Below are positions 1-7,740 of a stretch of 20,917 nucleotides of DNA, one piece after another. The position numbers and the translations under genes were made by a program. Within the stretch, counting starts at the first letter, position 1. Each line of letters begins with the position of its first letter. The notes beneath the pieces were generated by a model. It was not told the origin of the DNA. It saw only the letters and a list, made by a program, of their open reading frames with translations, and did not search any database. The DNA is from Christensenella sp. UBA6345. GTDB lineage: Bacteria; Bacillota; Clostridia; Christensenellales; UBA1242. The stretch is from contig DJSB01000039.1 in assembly GCA_002437945.1 (NCBI GenBank), positions 21,626-42,542 of the forward strand. The letters are read 5' to 3'.

Positions 1-99
1 GTGATAACACAAGATATTGTGGTGTTGCGACAGCAATTTGATTTACGAACCTAGTGAGTAAATCGACATCACATAGTTTATATTAGGGATTTATGATTA
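1..99 (+). other. Unidentified 3' end, possibly of a structured RNA
   Basis: I do not recognise this left-edge stretch. It can fold: GTGAT (1-5) pairs with ATCAC (68-72), enclosing AACAC/GTGTT (6-10 with 22-26), a short TTGC/GCAA hairpin (26-29 with 33-36) and GATTTAC/GTAAATC (40-46 with 58-64). This multi-branched shape directly before a terminator is what the 3' part of a non-coding RNA looks like. Alternatively, reading frame 1 is open for 17 codons to TAG at 52-54, so it could be the tail of a protein gene that starts outside the window. The stretch 122-355 holds another terminator but no gene I can support. Confidence 0.25.
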
Positions 100-120
100 G
101 GGCACGAAAGTGTCCTTTTT
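100..120 (+). terminator. Intrinsic terminator
   Basis: A 6-bp stem (100-105 with 110-115, one G-U pair) capped by a GAAA tetraloop is followed by five T residues. It ends the transcript entering from the left edge. Confidence 0.7.
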
Positions 121-242
121 ATTATCTTAATATTGTTAAAAGTTATAGTCTAGACTTTAATATTTGGATTGATAGTGTTAAAAAGTAGAACTTATATATA
201 CGTTGTTTATGACTTTATATGTTGTAAATATTAAATTATTTG

Positions 243-278
243 GGTAGTATGTAGAATAATGACATACTATCTTTTTTT
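243..278 (+). terminator. Intrinsic terminator
   Basis: A 10-bp stem (243-252 with 262-271, one G-U pair) is followed by seven T residues. It lies 78 bases before yabP. With the terminator at 100-120 it brackets about 120 bases of AT-rich DNA that could hold a short untranslated transcript, though I see no gene there. Confidence 0.65.
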
Positions 279-355
279 AAACTTACGTCTTAATATTAAT
301 AGAAACATAAATAAATGTAATCAATAATATAAATATAAAAAAGGGAGTGTGTAAT

Positions 356-640
356 ATGGAAAATGTAACCAATATTATTAATGATAAAAAATTTAGCACT
401 AACAAAATAATGTTAGATAATAGAAAAAAACTTGTACTTAATGGGGTAGAAAAAGTTTTAAGTTCTAATGATGATAGTATTTCGCTAGTAGTTAGTGGTA
501 CTAAATTGTATTTAGGTGGACATAATTTACATATAGAAAAACTTGATGTTGAATCAGGATTAATTGAAGCCGAAGGAGATTTTGAATGTATTAAATTTGG
601 TGGGGCTAATAAAAGTTTTTTGAAAAGGTTGTTTAAATAA
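356..640 (+). CDS. yabP: Sporulation protein YabP
   Basis: This 94-residue protein matches the small YabP family, a spore-coat assembly protein acting in the mother cell with YabQ in endospore formers. The family pattern is visible in the N-terminal LDNRKKLVLNGVEKVLSS stretch and the central NLHIEKLDVESG segment, with an all-beta-like composition throughout. I start it at ATG 356 because AAGGGAG at 341-347 is 8 bases upstream; the in-frame GTG at 347 overlaps that ribosome site and would add only three residues. The stop codon abuts the TTG start of the next gene, so yabP and yabQ are translationally linked. The yabP-yabQ-divIC order is the classical one in Bacilli and Clostridia. No convincing sporulation-sigma promoter was identified by eye. 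Confidence 0.85.
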   Translation: MENVTNIINDKKFSTNKIMLDNRKKLVLNGVEKVLSSNDDSISLVVSGTKLYLGGHNLHIEKLDVESGLIEAEGDFECIKFGGANKSFLKRLFK

Positions 641-994
641 TTGGAATCTGTACGTGTTTTCTTTATGTGTTTTGGCATAGGAGTTGTGTTGGGTGCAGGT
701 GTCGGTATTCTTAATATTATTAAATCTTTGTTTAAACATAATTTAATTGTTGATAATATATTAGATTGTTTGTATTCGATATTCTGTTGTATAGTAGATT
801 TATTCACTTTGGTTGAATTTAATTTTGGTGTGTTACGATTATACTTGATTGTTGCCTTTTTACTCGGTATGTATATCGAAAGAAAAACACTTGGAAAAGT
901 ATTTGCAAAATTATTAACTTGGTTGTATAATAAAATATGTAAGGTTACTGTGACTTTACGCAAAACTAAAATATACAAAAAGATAACAAAATGA
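641..994 (+). CDS. yabQ: Spore cortex membrane protein YabQ
   Basis: A 117-residue, hydrophobic protein in the position of YabQ, a membrane protein needed for spore cortex formation. An N-terminal membrane segment (about residues 6-26), a second around 36-52 and a third around 65-80 can be read, followed by a basic Lys/Arg-rich tail (residues 80-117). The start is the TTG directly after the yabP stop; an in-frame ATG at 665 would give a protein eight residues shorter and cut into the first membrane segment. The last codons overlap the next gene (ATGA at 991-994). Sequence conservation in this family is low, so the call rests as much on size, membrane topology and gene order as on motifs. Confidence 0.75.
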   Translation: MESVRVFFMCFGIGVVLGAGVGILNIIKSLFKHNLIVDNILDCLYSIFCCIVDLFTLVEFNFGVLRLYLIVAFLLGMYIERKTLGKVFAKLLTWLYNKICKVTVTLRKTKIYKKITK

Positions 995-1257
995 GAGATT
1001 CAAAAACTGTTAAATGGATTAGTGTAATATGTGCTGTATTAATGTTCGCTTTGCTATGCGTACTTATTTTTCAGTTTGTTCGTATAGCCAACTTGAAACA
1101 AAAAGAAAAGCAACTTTCTAATAATTTAAGCCAGTTGGAGAATCAGATTATAGATTATACCAATGAAAGTAATTATATCCGTAGCAGTGAATATCTAGAA
1201 GATTATGCCAGAGAAGTACTAGGCTGGGGTAAAAACAACGAGATGTATTTTGACTAA
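991..1257 (+). CDS. divIC: Septum formation initiator, FtsB/DivIC family
   Basis: An 88-residue single-pass membrane protein of the FtsB/DivIC family, which joins FtsL and FtsQ/DivIB in the divisome. Residues about 9-32 form the membrane segment, followed by a Lys/Gln/Leu-rich coiled coil (about 33-62) and the family-typical C-terminal patch with Tyr-Leu-Glu-Asp-Tyr-Ala-Arg-Glu and a Gly-Trp-Gly turn (about 69-80). It overlaps yabQ by ATGA, so it is coupled to the sporulation pair. The same linkage is known in Bacillus, where divIC follows yabQ. The gene is terminated 0-25 bases downstream. Confidence 0.85.
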   Translation: MRDSKTVKWISVICAVLMFALLCVLIFQFVRIANLKQKEKQLSNNLSQLENQIIDYTNESNYIRSSEYLEDYAREVLGWGKNNEMYFD

Positions 1258-1283
1258 ACAACACTATTATGTGTTGTTTTTTT
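1256..1283 (+). terminator. Intrinsic terminator of the yabP-yabQ-divIC operon
   Basis: A 9-bp stem (1256-1264 with 1271-1279) ends in an uninterrupted T run. It overlaps the divIC stop codon. Confidence 0.8.
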
Positions 1284-1368
1284 AGTTAGTATATATCGTA
1301 TTTAGTATCATATTGGGATATAGCAGATATATCCATTATTTTATTTTTTATATAAAGTAAAAAGAATG

Positions 1369-1397
1369 TTGACAAGATATAACTTTATTTATATAAT
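1369..1397 (+). promoter_or_regulatory. Consensus sigma-A promoter of the iscR-suf operon
   Basis: TTGACA (1369-1374) and TATAAT (1392-1397) are separated by exactly 17 bases, a perfect match to the housekeeping consensus. Transcription would start near 1404, leaving a leader of about 95 bases before iscR. Such a strong promoter fits a gene set held down by a repressor. Confidence 0.8.
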
Positions 1398-1421
1398 CAT
1401 ACTATACCATTTTGGTATGAT
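1396..1421. promoter_or_regulatory. Palindromic operator overlapping the iscR start site
   Basis: ATCATAC (1396-1402) and GTATGAT (1415-1421) form a perfect 7-bp inverted repeat with a 12-base spacer, beginning inside the -10 box and covering the predicted transcription start. A second, offset palindrome (ATACCA/TGGTAT, 1404-1409 with 1413-1418) lies within it. The location is right for autorepression by the Rrf2/IscR protein encoded next; that this protein binds here is inference. Confidence 0.55.
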
Positions 1422-1498
1422 ATATATTTTTAATATCGTATCAATAATAATAAAATGATAAAATATTGACATAATATTTTTATCGAAGTGAGAAATAT

Positions 1499-1903
1499 AT
1501 GAAGTTATCATCAAAGGGAAGATATGCTGTAAGGATAATGTCCGAACTCGGCAGATGTCAGGGCGAGTACGTGTCAGTTACTCAACTCTCTGAAAAACAG
1601 GGTATTACTGTAAAATATCTTGAAAAGATAATATCCATGCTTAATAGAGCCGGTTTAATAGAAAGTTCTAGGGGCTCAATGGGTGGATATAAATTGGTAA
1701 AGAGTCCTAAAGAATATTCAATAGCAGAGATATTAAGAGTTACAGATGACTTACCAAAACTAGCACCTTGTATAGCAAGTGGCGAACATTGTCCACGTGT
1801 TAATGAATGTGATAGCATAGGCTGTTGGGAAAAGTTGTCTGCACTTATAACCAATTATTTAAGTACTGTAACATTGGAAGATGTAATAACTAAAAAATAT
1901 TAA
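1499..1903 (+). CDS. iscR: Rrf2/IscR-family Fe-S-responsive regulator
   Basis: A 134-residue transcription factor of the Rrf2 family. The N-terminal winged helix (about residues 1-70) carries the family start MKLSSKGRYAVR, the recognition region around residues 26-50 and the wing with Gly-Ser-Met-Gly-Gly-Tyr (59-64). Cys91, Cys98 and Cys104 have the spacing of the [2Fe-2S] ligands of IscR, with an extra Cys109 nearby, so cluster sensing is plausible. Its position as first gene before sufC argues for a feedback repressor of Fe-S assembly; CymR-like cysteine control is the main alternative in this family, made less likely by the Cys triad. The ribosome site is modest (AAGTGAG). Start ATG 1499 matches the universal family N-terminus. 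Confidence 0.88.
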   Translation: MKLSSKGRYAVRIMSELGRCQGEYVSVTQLSEKQGITVKYLEKIISMLNRAGLIESSRGSMGGYKLVKSPKEYSIAEILRVTDDLPKLAPCIASGEHCPRVNECDSIGCWEKLSALITNYLSTVTLEDVITKKY

Positions 1904-1930
1904 TGGGTAAATAAAAGCCCATTTAATTTT
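1902..1930 (+). terminator. Weak terminator or attenuating hairpin between iscR and sufC
   Basis: AATGGG (1902-1907) pairs with CCCATT (1918-1923), overlapping the iscR stop codon, and is followed by the broken T tract TAATTTTG. It is too weak for full termination and no clear promoter precedes sufC, so it may lower suf expression relative to iscR or protect the upstream message. Confidence 0.35.
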
Positions 1931-1977
1931 GAAATAATATCCTACTAATATAGTGGGAATTAATAAACGGAGAAAAT

Positions 1978-2721
1978 ATGGAACAATTATTAACAATTAA
2001 AAATTTAAGTGCGAAAGCAGGAGAAAAGTCAATTCTTAATGGATTAGATTTAACTATTAACAAGGGTGAGATACATGTAATTATGGGTCCCAATGGTGCT
2101 GGTAAAAGTACTTTGGCCAATGTTATTTTTTCTAGTCCAAGTTATACAAAAACATCGGGTAGTATTATTTTTGACGGAGTAGATATTACTAATAAAAAGA
2201 CTGATGAAATAGCAAGACTTGGTATGTTTATGAGCTTCCAGAATCCTATTGAAATAGAAGGTATTAGTCTTTTTAATTTTATCAAAACATCTAAAGGCAA
2301 AATTTTAAATAAAAATATAAGTTATTTTGATTTGCAAGATGAAATAGATAAAAATGTTAATGCCTTGGCTATGAAGTCCGAGTTGGTTAAACGTGATTTG
2401 AATATAGGTTTTAGTGGTGGCGAGAAGAAAAAATCAGAAATCTTGCAATTGCTTGAACTTAATCCAAAACTAGCAATACTAGACGAAACCGATAGTGGAC
2501 TAGATGTAGATGCTATTAGAGTTGTTTCTAAAGGTATTGAGATGTATAAAAATGAAAATAATGGAGTATTGATTATTACTCATTCATCAAAAATATTACA
2601 ATCCTTGCATGTAGATAAAGTACATATTTTGATAGATGGACATATTGTACATACTGGAGATTCTAGTTTAATTGCCGAAGTAGAAAAAAATGGATATAGT
2701 CAGTTTAGGAGTGCAAAATAA
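1978..2721 (+). CDS. sufC: Fe-S assembly ATPase SufC
   Basis: A 247-residue ABC-type ATPase of the cytosolic SufBCD scaffold, which binds SufB and SufD and drives the conformational change used in cluster building. The Walker A loop GPNGAGKST is at residues 37-45, the ABC signature as FSGGEKKKSE at 145-154 (family usual is LSGGEKKRNE), Walker B with LAILDETDSGLD at 165-176, and the switch His in ITHSSK near 202. Length is standard for SufC. The ribosome site is CGGAGA before ATG 1978. It is followed without a gap by sufB, the first member of a tight sufCBDSU array. No membrane partner genes are present, as expected for this non-transport ABC protein. Confidence 0.95.
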   Translation: MEQLLTIKNLSAKAGEKSILNGLDLTINKGEIHVIMGPNGAGKSTLANVIFSSPSYTKTSGSIIFDGVDITNKKTDEIARLGMFMSFQNPIEIEGISLFNFIKTSKGKILNKNISYFDLQDEIDKNVNALAMKSELVKRDLNIGFSGGEKKKSEILQLLELNPKLAILDETDSGLDVDAIRVVSKGIEMYKNENNGVLIITHSSKILQSLHVDKVHILIDGHIVHTGDSSLIAEVEKNGYSQFRSAK

Positions 2722-4122
2722 ATGGAAGATATTTTTGATACAGATGACAATATCTACAATTTCAAAAATGCTGACGACTATGAATACAAAATTAAGAAAG
2801 GACTTAATAGAGAAATTGTAGAAGAAATTTCTAAAAGAAAGAACGAACCTAAATGGCTGTTGGATATAAGATTAAAAGCCTTGGAAATATACAACCAATT
2901 ATCTTTGCCAACTTGGGGTCCAGATTTAAGTGAACTTGATATGGATAACATATCTACTTATGTTAAACCTAAAAGTGATATAAAAAATAATTGGGACGAA
3001 GTGCCTAAAGATATTAAAGATACATTTACTAAACTAGGTATACCAAAAGCCGAAACTGATTATTTGGCTGGTGTTGGCGCTCAATATGATAGTGAAGTTG
3101 TATATCATAGTATTAAAGACGAAATGAAAAAATTGGGAGTTATCTATACTGATATAGACAGTGCTATTAGAGAATATCCGCAACTTGTAAAAGAATACTT
3201 CTCTAAATGTGTACCACTTACCGAACATAAGTTTATTGCTTTACACTATGCTGTTTTTAGTGGTGGTAGTTTTGTATATGTCCCAAAGGGATTGCATCTA
3301 GAGATGCCTTTACAATCATATTATCGTCTTAACTCGCCAGAGAGTGGACAATTCGAACATACTTTAATTGTAGTTGATGAAGGTGCAAGTCTACATTTTA
3401 TAGAAGGTTGTAGTGCACCAAAATATAGTAAAATTAATCTTCATGCAGGTTGTGTAGAATTGTTTGTAAAAGATGATGCACATTTAAGATATAGCACTAT
3501 AGAAAACTGGTCAAAGAATATGCTTAACCTTAATACTAAAAAAGCAATAGTAGGTAATAGGGCAAGTGTGGATTGGGTAAGCGGTAGTTTTGGTAGTAAA
3601 ATATCAATGTTGTACCCAATGAGTATATTAAAGGGGGACAATTCAAGTACCGAATATACAGGTATCTCTTTTGCAGGTTATGGACAAAACTTGGATACAG
3701 GTTTTAAAGTAGTGCACTTGGGTAAAAACACAACTAGCAATGTGTTAGCGAAAAGCCTATCTAAAAATGGCGGTGTATCGACATATAGAAGTATAGTTGA
3801 TATAAGACCATCAGCAACTAATGCTAGATGTTCGGTTACTTGTGATGGACTTATGCTTGATGATAAATCAAGAAGTGATACCATACCTGTTAACTCTGTA
3901 GGTACTCAAGATGTAGTATTTTCTCACGAAGCAAAAGTAGGTAAGATAAGTGAAGAAGCAATATATTATCTTATGACTAGGGGCTTAAGTGAAAAGGATG
4001 CAAGGGGTCTTATAGTACGTGGATTTGCTAGTCCTATATCAAAAGCATTACCTATGGAATATGCTGTAGAAATGAATAGACTTATAGATTTAGAATTAGA
4101 GGAGGTACATAAAAATGTTTAA
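2722..4122 (+). CDS. sufB: Fe-S cluster scaffold protein SufB
   Basis: A 466-residue protein of the SufB family, the main scaffold subunit on which SufBCD assembles new clusters. The N-terminal helical part with LPTWGPDLSELD (about 62-73) and the long beta-helix core are recognisable. Near the C terminus, Cys374 (in TCDGL) and Glu403 (in HEAKVGK) have the same 29-residue spacing as Cys405 and Glu434 reported as functional in E. coli SufB, which supports an active scaffold. The C-terminal MTRGLSEKDARGLIVRGF segment is the helical domain that contacts SufC. It starts immediately after the sufC stop and overlaps sufD by 8 bases, so translation is coupled. Confidence 0.95.
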   Translation: MEDIFDTDDNIYNFKNADDYEYKIKKGLNREIVEEISKRKNEPKWLLDIRLKALEIYNQLSLPTWGPDLSELDMDNISTYVKPKSDIKNNWDEVPKDIKDTFTKLGIPKAETDYLAGVGAQYDSEVVYHSIKDEMKKLGVIYTDIDSAIREYPQLVKEYFSKCVPLTEHKFIALHYAVFSGGSFVYVPKGLHLEMPLQSYYRLNSPESGQFEHTLIVVDEGASLHFIEGCSAPKYSKINLHAGCVELFVKDDAHLRYSTIENWSKNMLNLNTKKAIVGNRASVDWVSGSFGSKISMLYPMSILKGDNSSTEYTGISFAGYGQNLDTGFKVVHLGKNTTSNVLAKSLSKNGGVSTYRSIVDIRPSATNARCSVTCDGLMLDDKSRSDTIPVNSVGTQDVVFSHEAKVGKISEEAIYYLMTRGLSEKDARGLIVRGFASPISKALPMEYAVEMNRLIDLELEEVHKNV

Positions 4123-5143
4123 GATTAATCAGTCTCCAGTACTTACTTCTAATAATTATGGTGTTAATTATTTTGATATAGATAAAGATGTTGTTGATGT
4201 AAAAGTGGGACTTTTTGACAATTTCACTATACATAACGACAAAAATATTAAAGTATCTCAATTAATTAATATACCTGATAATAATATGGGAAGTGTAATT
4301 GATAAACAGTCAAAAACACAATCCAACTTTAATAAAGTGATAGATATTATACAATCTAATACTGTACCATTAGTACTTGAATTTAATGTAGATGTATTAG
4401 TAGACAACTATATTATTAATGTAGAAAAAGATGTACATGCAGATATTATTATTAAATATGTATCGACAAGTAAATCTTATCATAATACTAATGTTGTGCT
4501 TAATGTGAAAAGTTATGGATATGTTAATTTAAATATTCTTGAAAGTGTAGCACTTGACTCTACTTCTTTGTTGTCTATAAAAACCAATATTGAAGATAAT
4601 GGAAAAGTAATTGCTAATATATTTGATTTTGGTTGTGATAACGATGCTCATAATATTGTAGTTAATTGTTTGGGCTATAAAAGTGCAGTAGATATTAATT
4701 CGGTTTATTTTGGTAGTAATCATAATAGACTAGGTATCAACTATTTAATCAATTGTTTTGGTAGAGAGTGCGATGCCAATATGAATGTTGTTGGTGTACT
4801 TAATAATAATGCCTTTAAAAATTTTGTAGGAACTATTGATTTTAAAAATGGTTGCATAAAAAGTAAAGGCAACGAAAATGAGTATTGTATATTATTATCT
4901 AATAATGCAGTAGAAAAATCTACACCTATACTTTTATGTACCGAAGAAGATGTTTTTGGCTCGCATAGTAGTAGTGTTGGTAGAGTTGAACCACAACAAT
5001 TATTTTACATTATGAGTAGGGGTATTGAATATAAAGATGCTGTTAAGTTGTTGGTCAAAGCCGAACTTAACAAACTTACTTCATGCGTAAAAGATGATGA
5101 TTTGAAAAATACTATTGATGTTTTAATTGATGAAAGATTATAA
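4115..5143 (+). CDS. sufD: Fe-S cluster assembly protein SufD
   Basis: A 342-residue SufB/SufD-family protein, the partner that completes the SufBC2D complex. The N-terminal two thirds are strongly diverged and full of Asn and Val, as expected for a beta-helix, while the C-terminal part keeps the family signature: EEDVFGSHSSSVG with His284 in the position of the functionally important SufD histidine, then LFYIMSRGIEYKDA. It is shorter than E. coli SufD (about 420 residues) and typical of compact Firmicute versions. It overlaps sufB (AGGAGG lies inside the sufB 3' end) and is followed closely by sufS. The gene order C-B-D-S-U differs from the C-D-S-U-B order of Bacillus. Confidence 0.88.
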   Translation: MFKINQSPVLTSNNYGVNYFDIDKDVVDVKVGLFDNFTIHNDKNIKVSQLINIPDNNMGSVIDKQSKTQSNFNKVIDIIQSNTVPLVLEFNVDVLVDNYIINVEKDVHADIIIKYVSTSKSYHNTNVVLNVKSYGYVNLNILESVALDSTSLLSIKTNIEDNGKVIANIFDFGCDNDAHNIVVNCLGYKSAVDINSVYFGSNHNRLGINYLINCFGRECDANMNVVGVLNNNAFKNFVGTIDFKNGCIKSKGNENEYCILLSNNAVEKSTPILLCTEEDVFGSHSSSVGRVEPQQLFYIMSRGIEYKDAVKLLVKAELNKLTSCVKDDDLKNTIDVLIDERL

Positions 5144-5153
5144 AAGGATAAAT

Positions 5154-6383
5154 ATGAAAAGTAGTTTAGACATAAGAAAAGATTTTCCTATTTTTAATAA
5201 AGAAGATATTGCATATCTAGACAGTGGTGCAACTTCTCAAAAACCTAAATGTGTTATTGATGCAGTAGATGATTATTACAATACCAATAATGCTAATGCT
5301 CATCGCGGTGCATATAATTTAAGTGTTAAGTCTACTCAAATATATGAAGAATCTAGAAATAAGGTTGCACAATTTATTGGTGCACAATATCCAGAAGAAA
5401 TTATATTTACCAAAAATGCGACTGAAAGTCTTAATTTAATAGCCTATTCTTATGGATTAGAAAATGTAAATTCTGGAGATGAGATAGTTCTATCTATTAT
5501 GGAACATCATAGTATGATAGTGCCTTGGCAGATGGTTGCAAAACGTAAAAATGCAGTTTTGAAATATATGTATTTAAATGATGACTACAAGATTGATGAA
5601 AAAGAAATTGAATCAAAAATCACTAACAAAACAAAGGTTGTAGGTATATTAAGTGTTTCTAATGTTTTGGGTACAATTAATGACTATAAAAAAATAATCG
5701 ATAAAGCACATAGTGTAGGTGCTGTAGTAATAGTAGATATTTCTCAAAGTATTGCCCATATGCCATTTAATGTAAAAGAAACTGATGCTGACTTTGTTGT
5801 GTTTTCGGGGCATAAGATGTATGCACCTTTTGGAGTAGGTGTGTTGTATGGTAAAAAAGAATTATTAGAAAAAATGCCACCATTTTTGTGTGGTGGAGAT
5901 ATGATAGAATATGTTTATGAAGATCATGCAACTTTTGCACCAATACCTAATAAGTTTGAAGCAGGAACACAAGATGTAGGAGCAGTATACGGGTTAAAGA
6001 CGGCTATAGAGTATATAGAAAGCATAGGGTATGACAATATACATAGTATTGAAAAAGATGTTGTAGAATATGCTTATGATAGATTAAGTAGCCTACCATA
6101 TATTACATTATATTGTACTAAAGATAGGACTTGCCATAGTGGGGTTATTTCTTTTAACATAAAAGGTGTACACCCACACGATGTTGCTAGTATACTTGAT
6201 ATTAATAAAGTTTGTGTTAGGTCAGGCAATCACTGTGCCCAGCCTTTATTAAGGTATATTGGTGTTGATAGCACTTGTAGAGCAAGTTTTGCTATGTATA
6301 ATACTTATAAAGATGTAGATATGCTTATTAATGCTTTAGAAAAGGTTTATAATACTTTTAAAAAATATATAAAAGACAATTAA
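5154..6383 (+). CDS. sufS: Cysteine desulfurase SufS
   Basis: A 409-residue PLP-dependent group II cysteine desulfurase that removes sulfur from cysteine as a persulfide and passes it to SufU. The PLP lysine is Lys221 in VFSGHKMYAP, the catalytic cysteine is Cys361 in RSGNHCAQP, and the N terminus DFPIF...YLDSGATSQKP is characteristic of SufS. I start it at ATG 5154, preceded by AAAAGG at 5142-5147; an upstream in-frame TTG at 5127 lies inside sufD and lacks a ribosome site. It sits 10 bases after sufD and 23 before sufU, its expected sulfur acceptor. Confidence 0.95.
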   Translation: MKSSLDIRKDFPIFNKEDIAYLDSGATSQKPKCVIDAVDDYYNTNNANAHRGAYNLSVKSTQIYEESRNKVAQFIGAQYPEEIIFTKNATESLNLIAYSYGLENVNSGDEIVLSIMEHHSMIVPWQMVAKRKNAVLKYMYLNDDYKIDEKEIESKITNKTKVVGILSVSNVLGTINDYKKIIDKAHSVGAVVIVDISQSIAHMPFNVKETDADFVVFSGHKMYAPFGVGVLYGKKELLEKMPPFLCGGDMIEYVYEDHATFAPIPNKFEAGTQDVGAVYGLKTAIEYIESIGYDNIHSIEKDVVEYAYDRLSSLPYITLYCTKDRTCHSGVISFNIKGVHPHDVASILDINKVCVRSGNHCAQPLLRYIGVDSTCRASFAMYNTYKDVDMLINALEKVYNTFKKYIKDN

Positions 6384-6406
6384 AAGATACAAAGGAATAT
6401 ATAATA

Positions 6407-6838
6407 ATGAGTGAAATAGATGATATTTATACTATTATCATAATGGAACATAGTGCCAATAGCACTAATAGACATGAACTTGAATGCGAAAATTGTTCTT
6501 TGCATGGTCATAATCCTAATTGCGGAGATGATATAACTTTACATATTGATTTTGACGATGACAAAATTAAAGATATGTCATTTACTGGTAGTGGGTGTGC
6601 TATATCACAAAGTTCTACATCAATTATGATAGATGTGTTGCGTGGTAAAACAGTTGACGAAGCAAAAAAAATAGTTAAAATCTTTATTGATATGATTGAT
6701 AGAAAAGAAATATCTAGTGAAGATAGACAATTACTTAAAGATAGTATAGCATTTTCTAATATTGCTAATATGCCTGCTAGAGTAAAGTGTGCTTTACTAT
6801 CTTGGAAGACACTTCAACAGAAGTTGAATGAGATGTAA
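6407..6838 (+). CDS. sufU: Zn-dependent sulfurtransferase SufU
   Basis: A 143-residue SufU protein. Cys39 (NPNCGD, with Asp41), Cys64 (GSGCAIS) and Cys128 (RVKCALL) match the three Cys and one Asp that bind zinc and accept persulfide in Bacillus SufU, and the insertion between the second and third Cys that separates SufU from IscU is present (RGKTVDEAKK...). In the family, SufU exchanges its zinc ligand with SufS to receive sulfur; it is therefore a carrier rather than a scaffold. It starts at ATG 6407 with AAAGGA upstream and is followed after 14 bases by the ZIP transporter. Confidence 0.93.
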   Translation: MSEIDDIYTIIIMEHSANSTNRHELECENCSLHGHNPNCGDDITLHIDFDDDKIKDMSFTGSGCAISQSSTSIMIDVLRGKTVDEAKKIVKIFIDMIDRKEISSEDRQLLKDSIAFSNIANMPARVKCALLSWKTLQQKLNEM

Positions 6839-6852
6839 TTAAAAGGAGTAAT

Positions 6853-7632
6853 ATGTTACAATTATCTATGGGTGTTTTGATACCATTTTTAGGCACAACA
6901 TTAGGTGCTGCTATGGTATTTTTAATGAGAAACAAACTTAATGAAACAGTGCAAAAAATTTTGTCAGGATTTGCTGCTGGTGTTATGGTGGCGGCTTCTA
7001 TTTGGTCACTTATTATACCTGCCATTGATCAATCTAGTGATATGGGGAAATTCTCTTTTGTACCTGCATTAGTCGGTATATTATTGGGAGTAGGCTTCTT
7101 ATTACTACTAGATTGTTTGATACCGCATATGCACTTAAACAGTGATGAACCAGAAGGATTAACTTCACACTGGAAGAAGACAACTATGCTTGTATTGGCT
7201 GTTACATTACATAATATACCAGAAGGTATGGCTGTTGGTGTTGTATTGGCAGGTGCATACTTTGGCAATGCTACAATTTCTATGACTGGTGCATTAACTT
7301 TGGCTATTGGTATAGCAATTCAAAATTTCCCAGAAGGGGCTATAATATCAATGCCATTAAAAAGTGAAGGATTTTCCAAACCAAAATCATTTTTGTATGG
7401 GACATTGTCTGGTATAGTTGAACCTATATTTGCAATTATCACTATACTACTTACTCAATTTATATCTCCAGTATTGCCATACTTATTATCATTTGCAGCA
7501 GGTGCTATGTTGTATGTAGTGGTTGAAGAACTTATACCTGAAGCACAGTCGGGTAAGCATACCAATTGGTCAACCTTAAGTTTTATTTTTGGTTTTGTAC
7601 TTATGATGGTTCTTGATGTGGCTCTAGGATAA
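6853..7632 (+). CDS. ZIP-family metal transporter (ZupT/GufA-like)
   Basis: A 259-residue, eight-helix-like membrane protein of the ZIP family, which imports zinc or other divalent metals into the cytoplasm. The two metal-site signatures are visible: HNIPEG at residues 120-125 (helix IV) and QNFPEG at 157-162 (helix V), with EEL near 224 in helix VII. A Leu/Gly-rich first helix follows the start, and AAAGGAG is placed 6 bases before ATG 6853. It is the last gene of the suf transcription unit, 14 bases after sufU, and is closed by a strong terminator. The placement suggests metal supply for Fe-S work, zinc for SufU or iron; the substrate cannot be decided from sequence. Confidence 0.88.
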   Translation: MLQLSMGVLIPFLGTTLGAAMVFLMRNKLNETVQKILSGFAAGVMVAASIWSLIIPAIDQSSDMGKFSFVPALVGILLGVGFLLLLDCLIPHMHLNSDEPEGLTSHWKKTTMLVLAVTLHNIPEGMAVGVVLAGAYFGNATISMTGALTLAIGIAIQNFPEGAIISMPLKSEGFSKPKSFLYGTLSGIVEPIFAIITILLTQFISPVLPYLLSFAAGAMLYVVVEELIPEAQSGKHTNWSTLSFIFGFVLMMVLDVALG

Positions 7633-7661
7633 AAAGATATTTAATAAATAATATTTTCGAT

Positions 7662-7690
7662 AAAAAATGCCTTTATTTTGGCATTTTTTT
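7662..7690 (+). terminator. Intrinsic terminator of the suf operon
   Basis: A 10-bp stem (7662-7671 with 7680-7689) merges into a run of seven T residues. No comparable terminator occurs between sufC and the ZIP gene, supporting one transcript. Confidence 0.85.
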
Positions 7691-7711
7691 GTTTGTGTAT
7701 TAGAAACCCAG

Positions 7712-7740
7712 TTGCAAAAATTACTTTTTTGTGATATATT
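7712..7740 (+). promoter_or_regulatory. Candidate sigma-A promoter upstream of the YgjV-like gene
   Basis: TTGCAA (7712-7717) and TATATT (7735-7740) are 17 bases apart. A start near 7747 would give a leader of about 320 bases before the membrane-protein gene. Confidence 0.5.

Noticed and set aside
283..978. 231-codon open frame on the minus strand across yabP and yabQ
   Set aside because: It is antisense to two recognisable genes, is rich in Ile/Leu/Thr/Ser as expected from an AT-rich antisense frame, and has no ribosome site.
1466..1471. Second TTGACA just upstream of iscR as an extra promoter
   Set aside because: No -10 box exists at 16-18 bases, where the ribosome site and start codon lie.
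5127..5153. Upstream TTG start for sufS
   Set aside because: It lies inside sufD, has no ribosome site and would add residues not seen in the family; ATG 5154 has AAAAGG.
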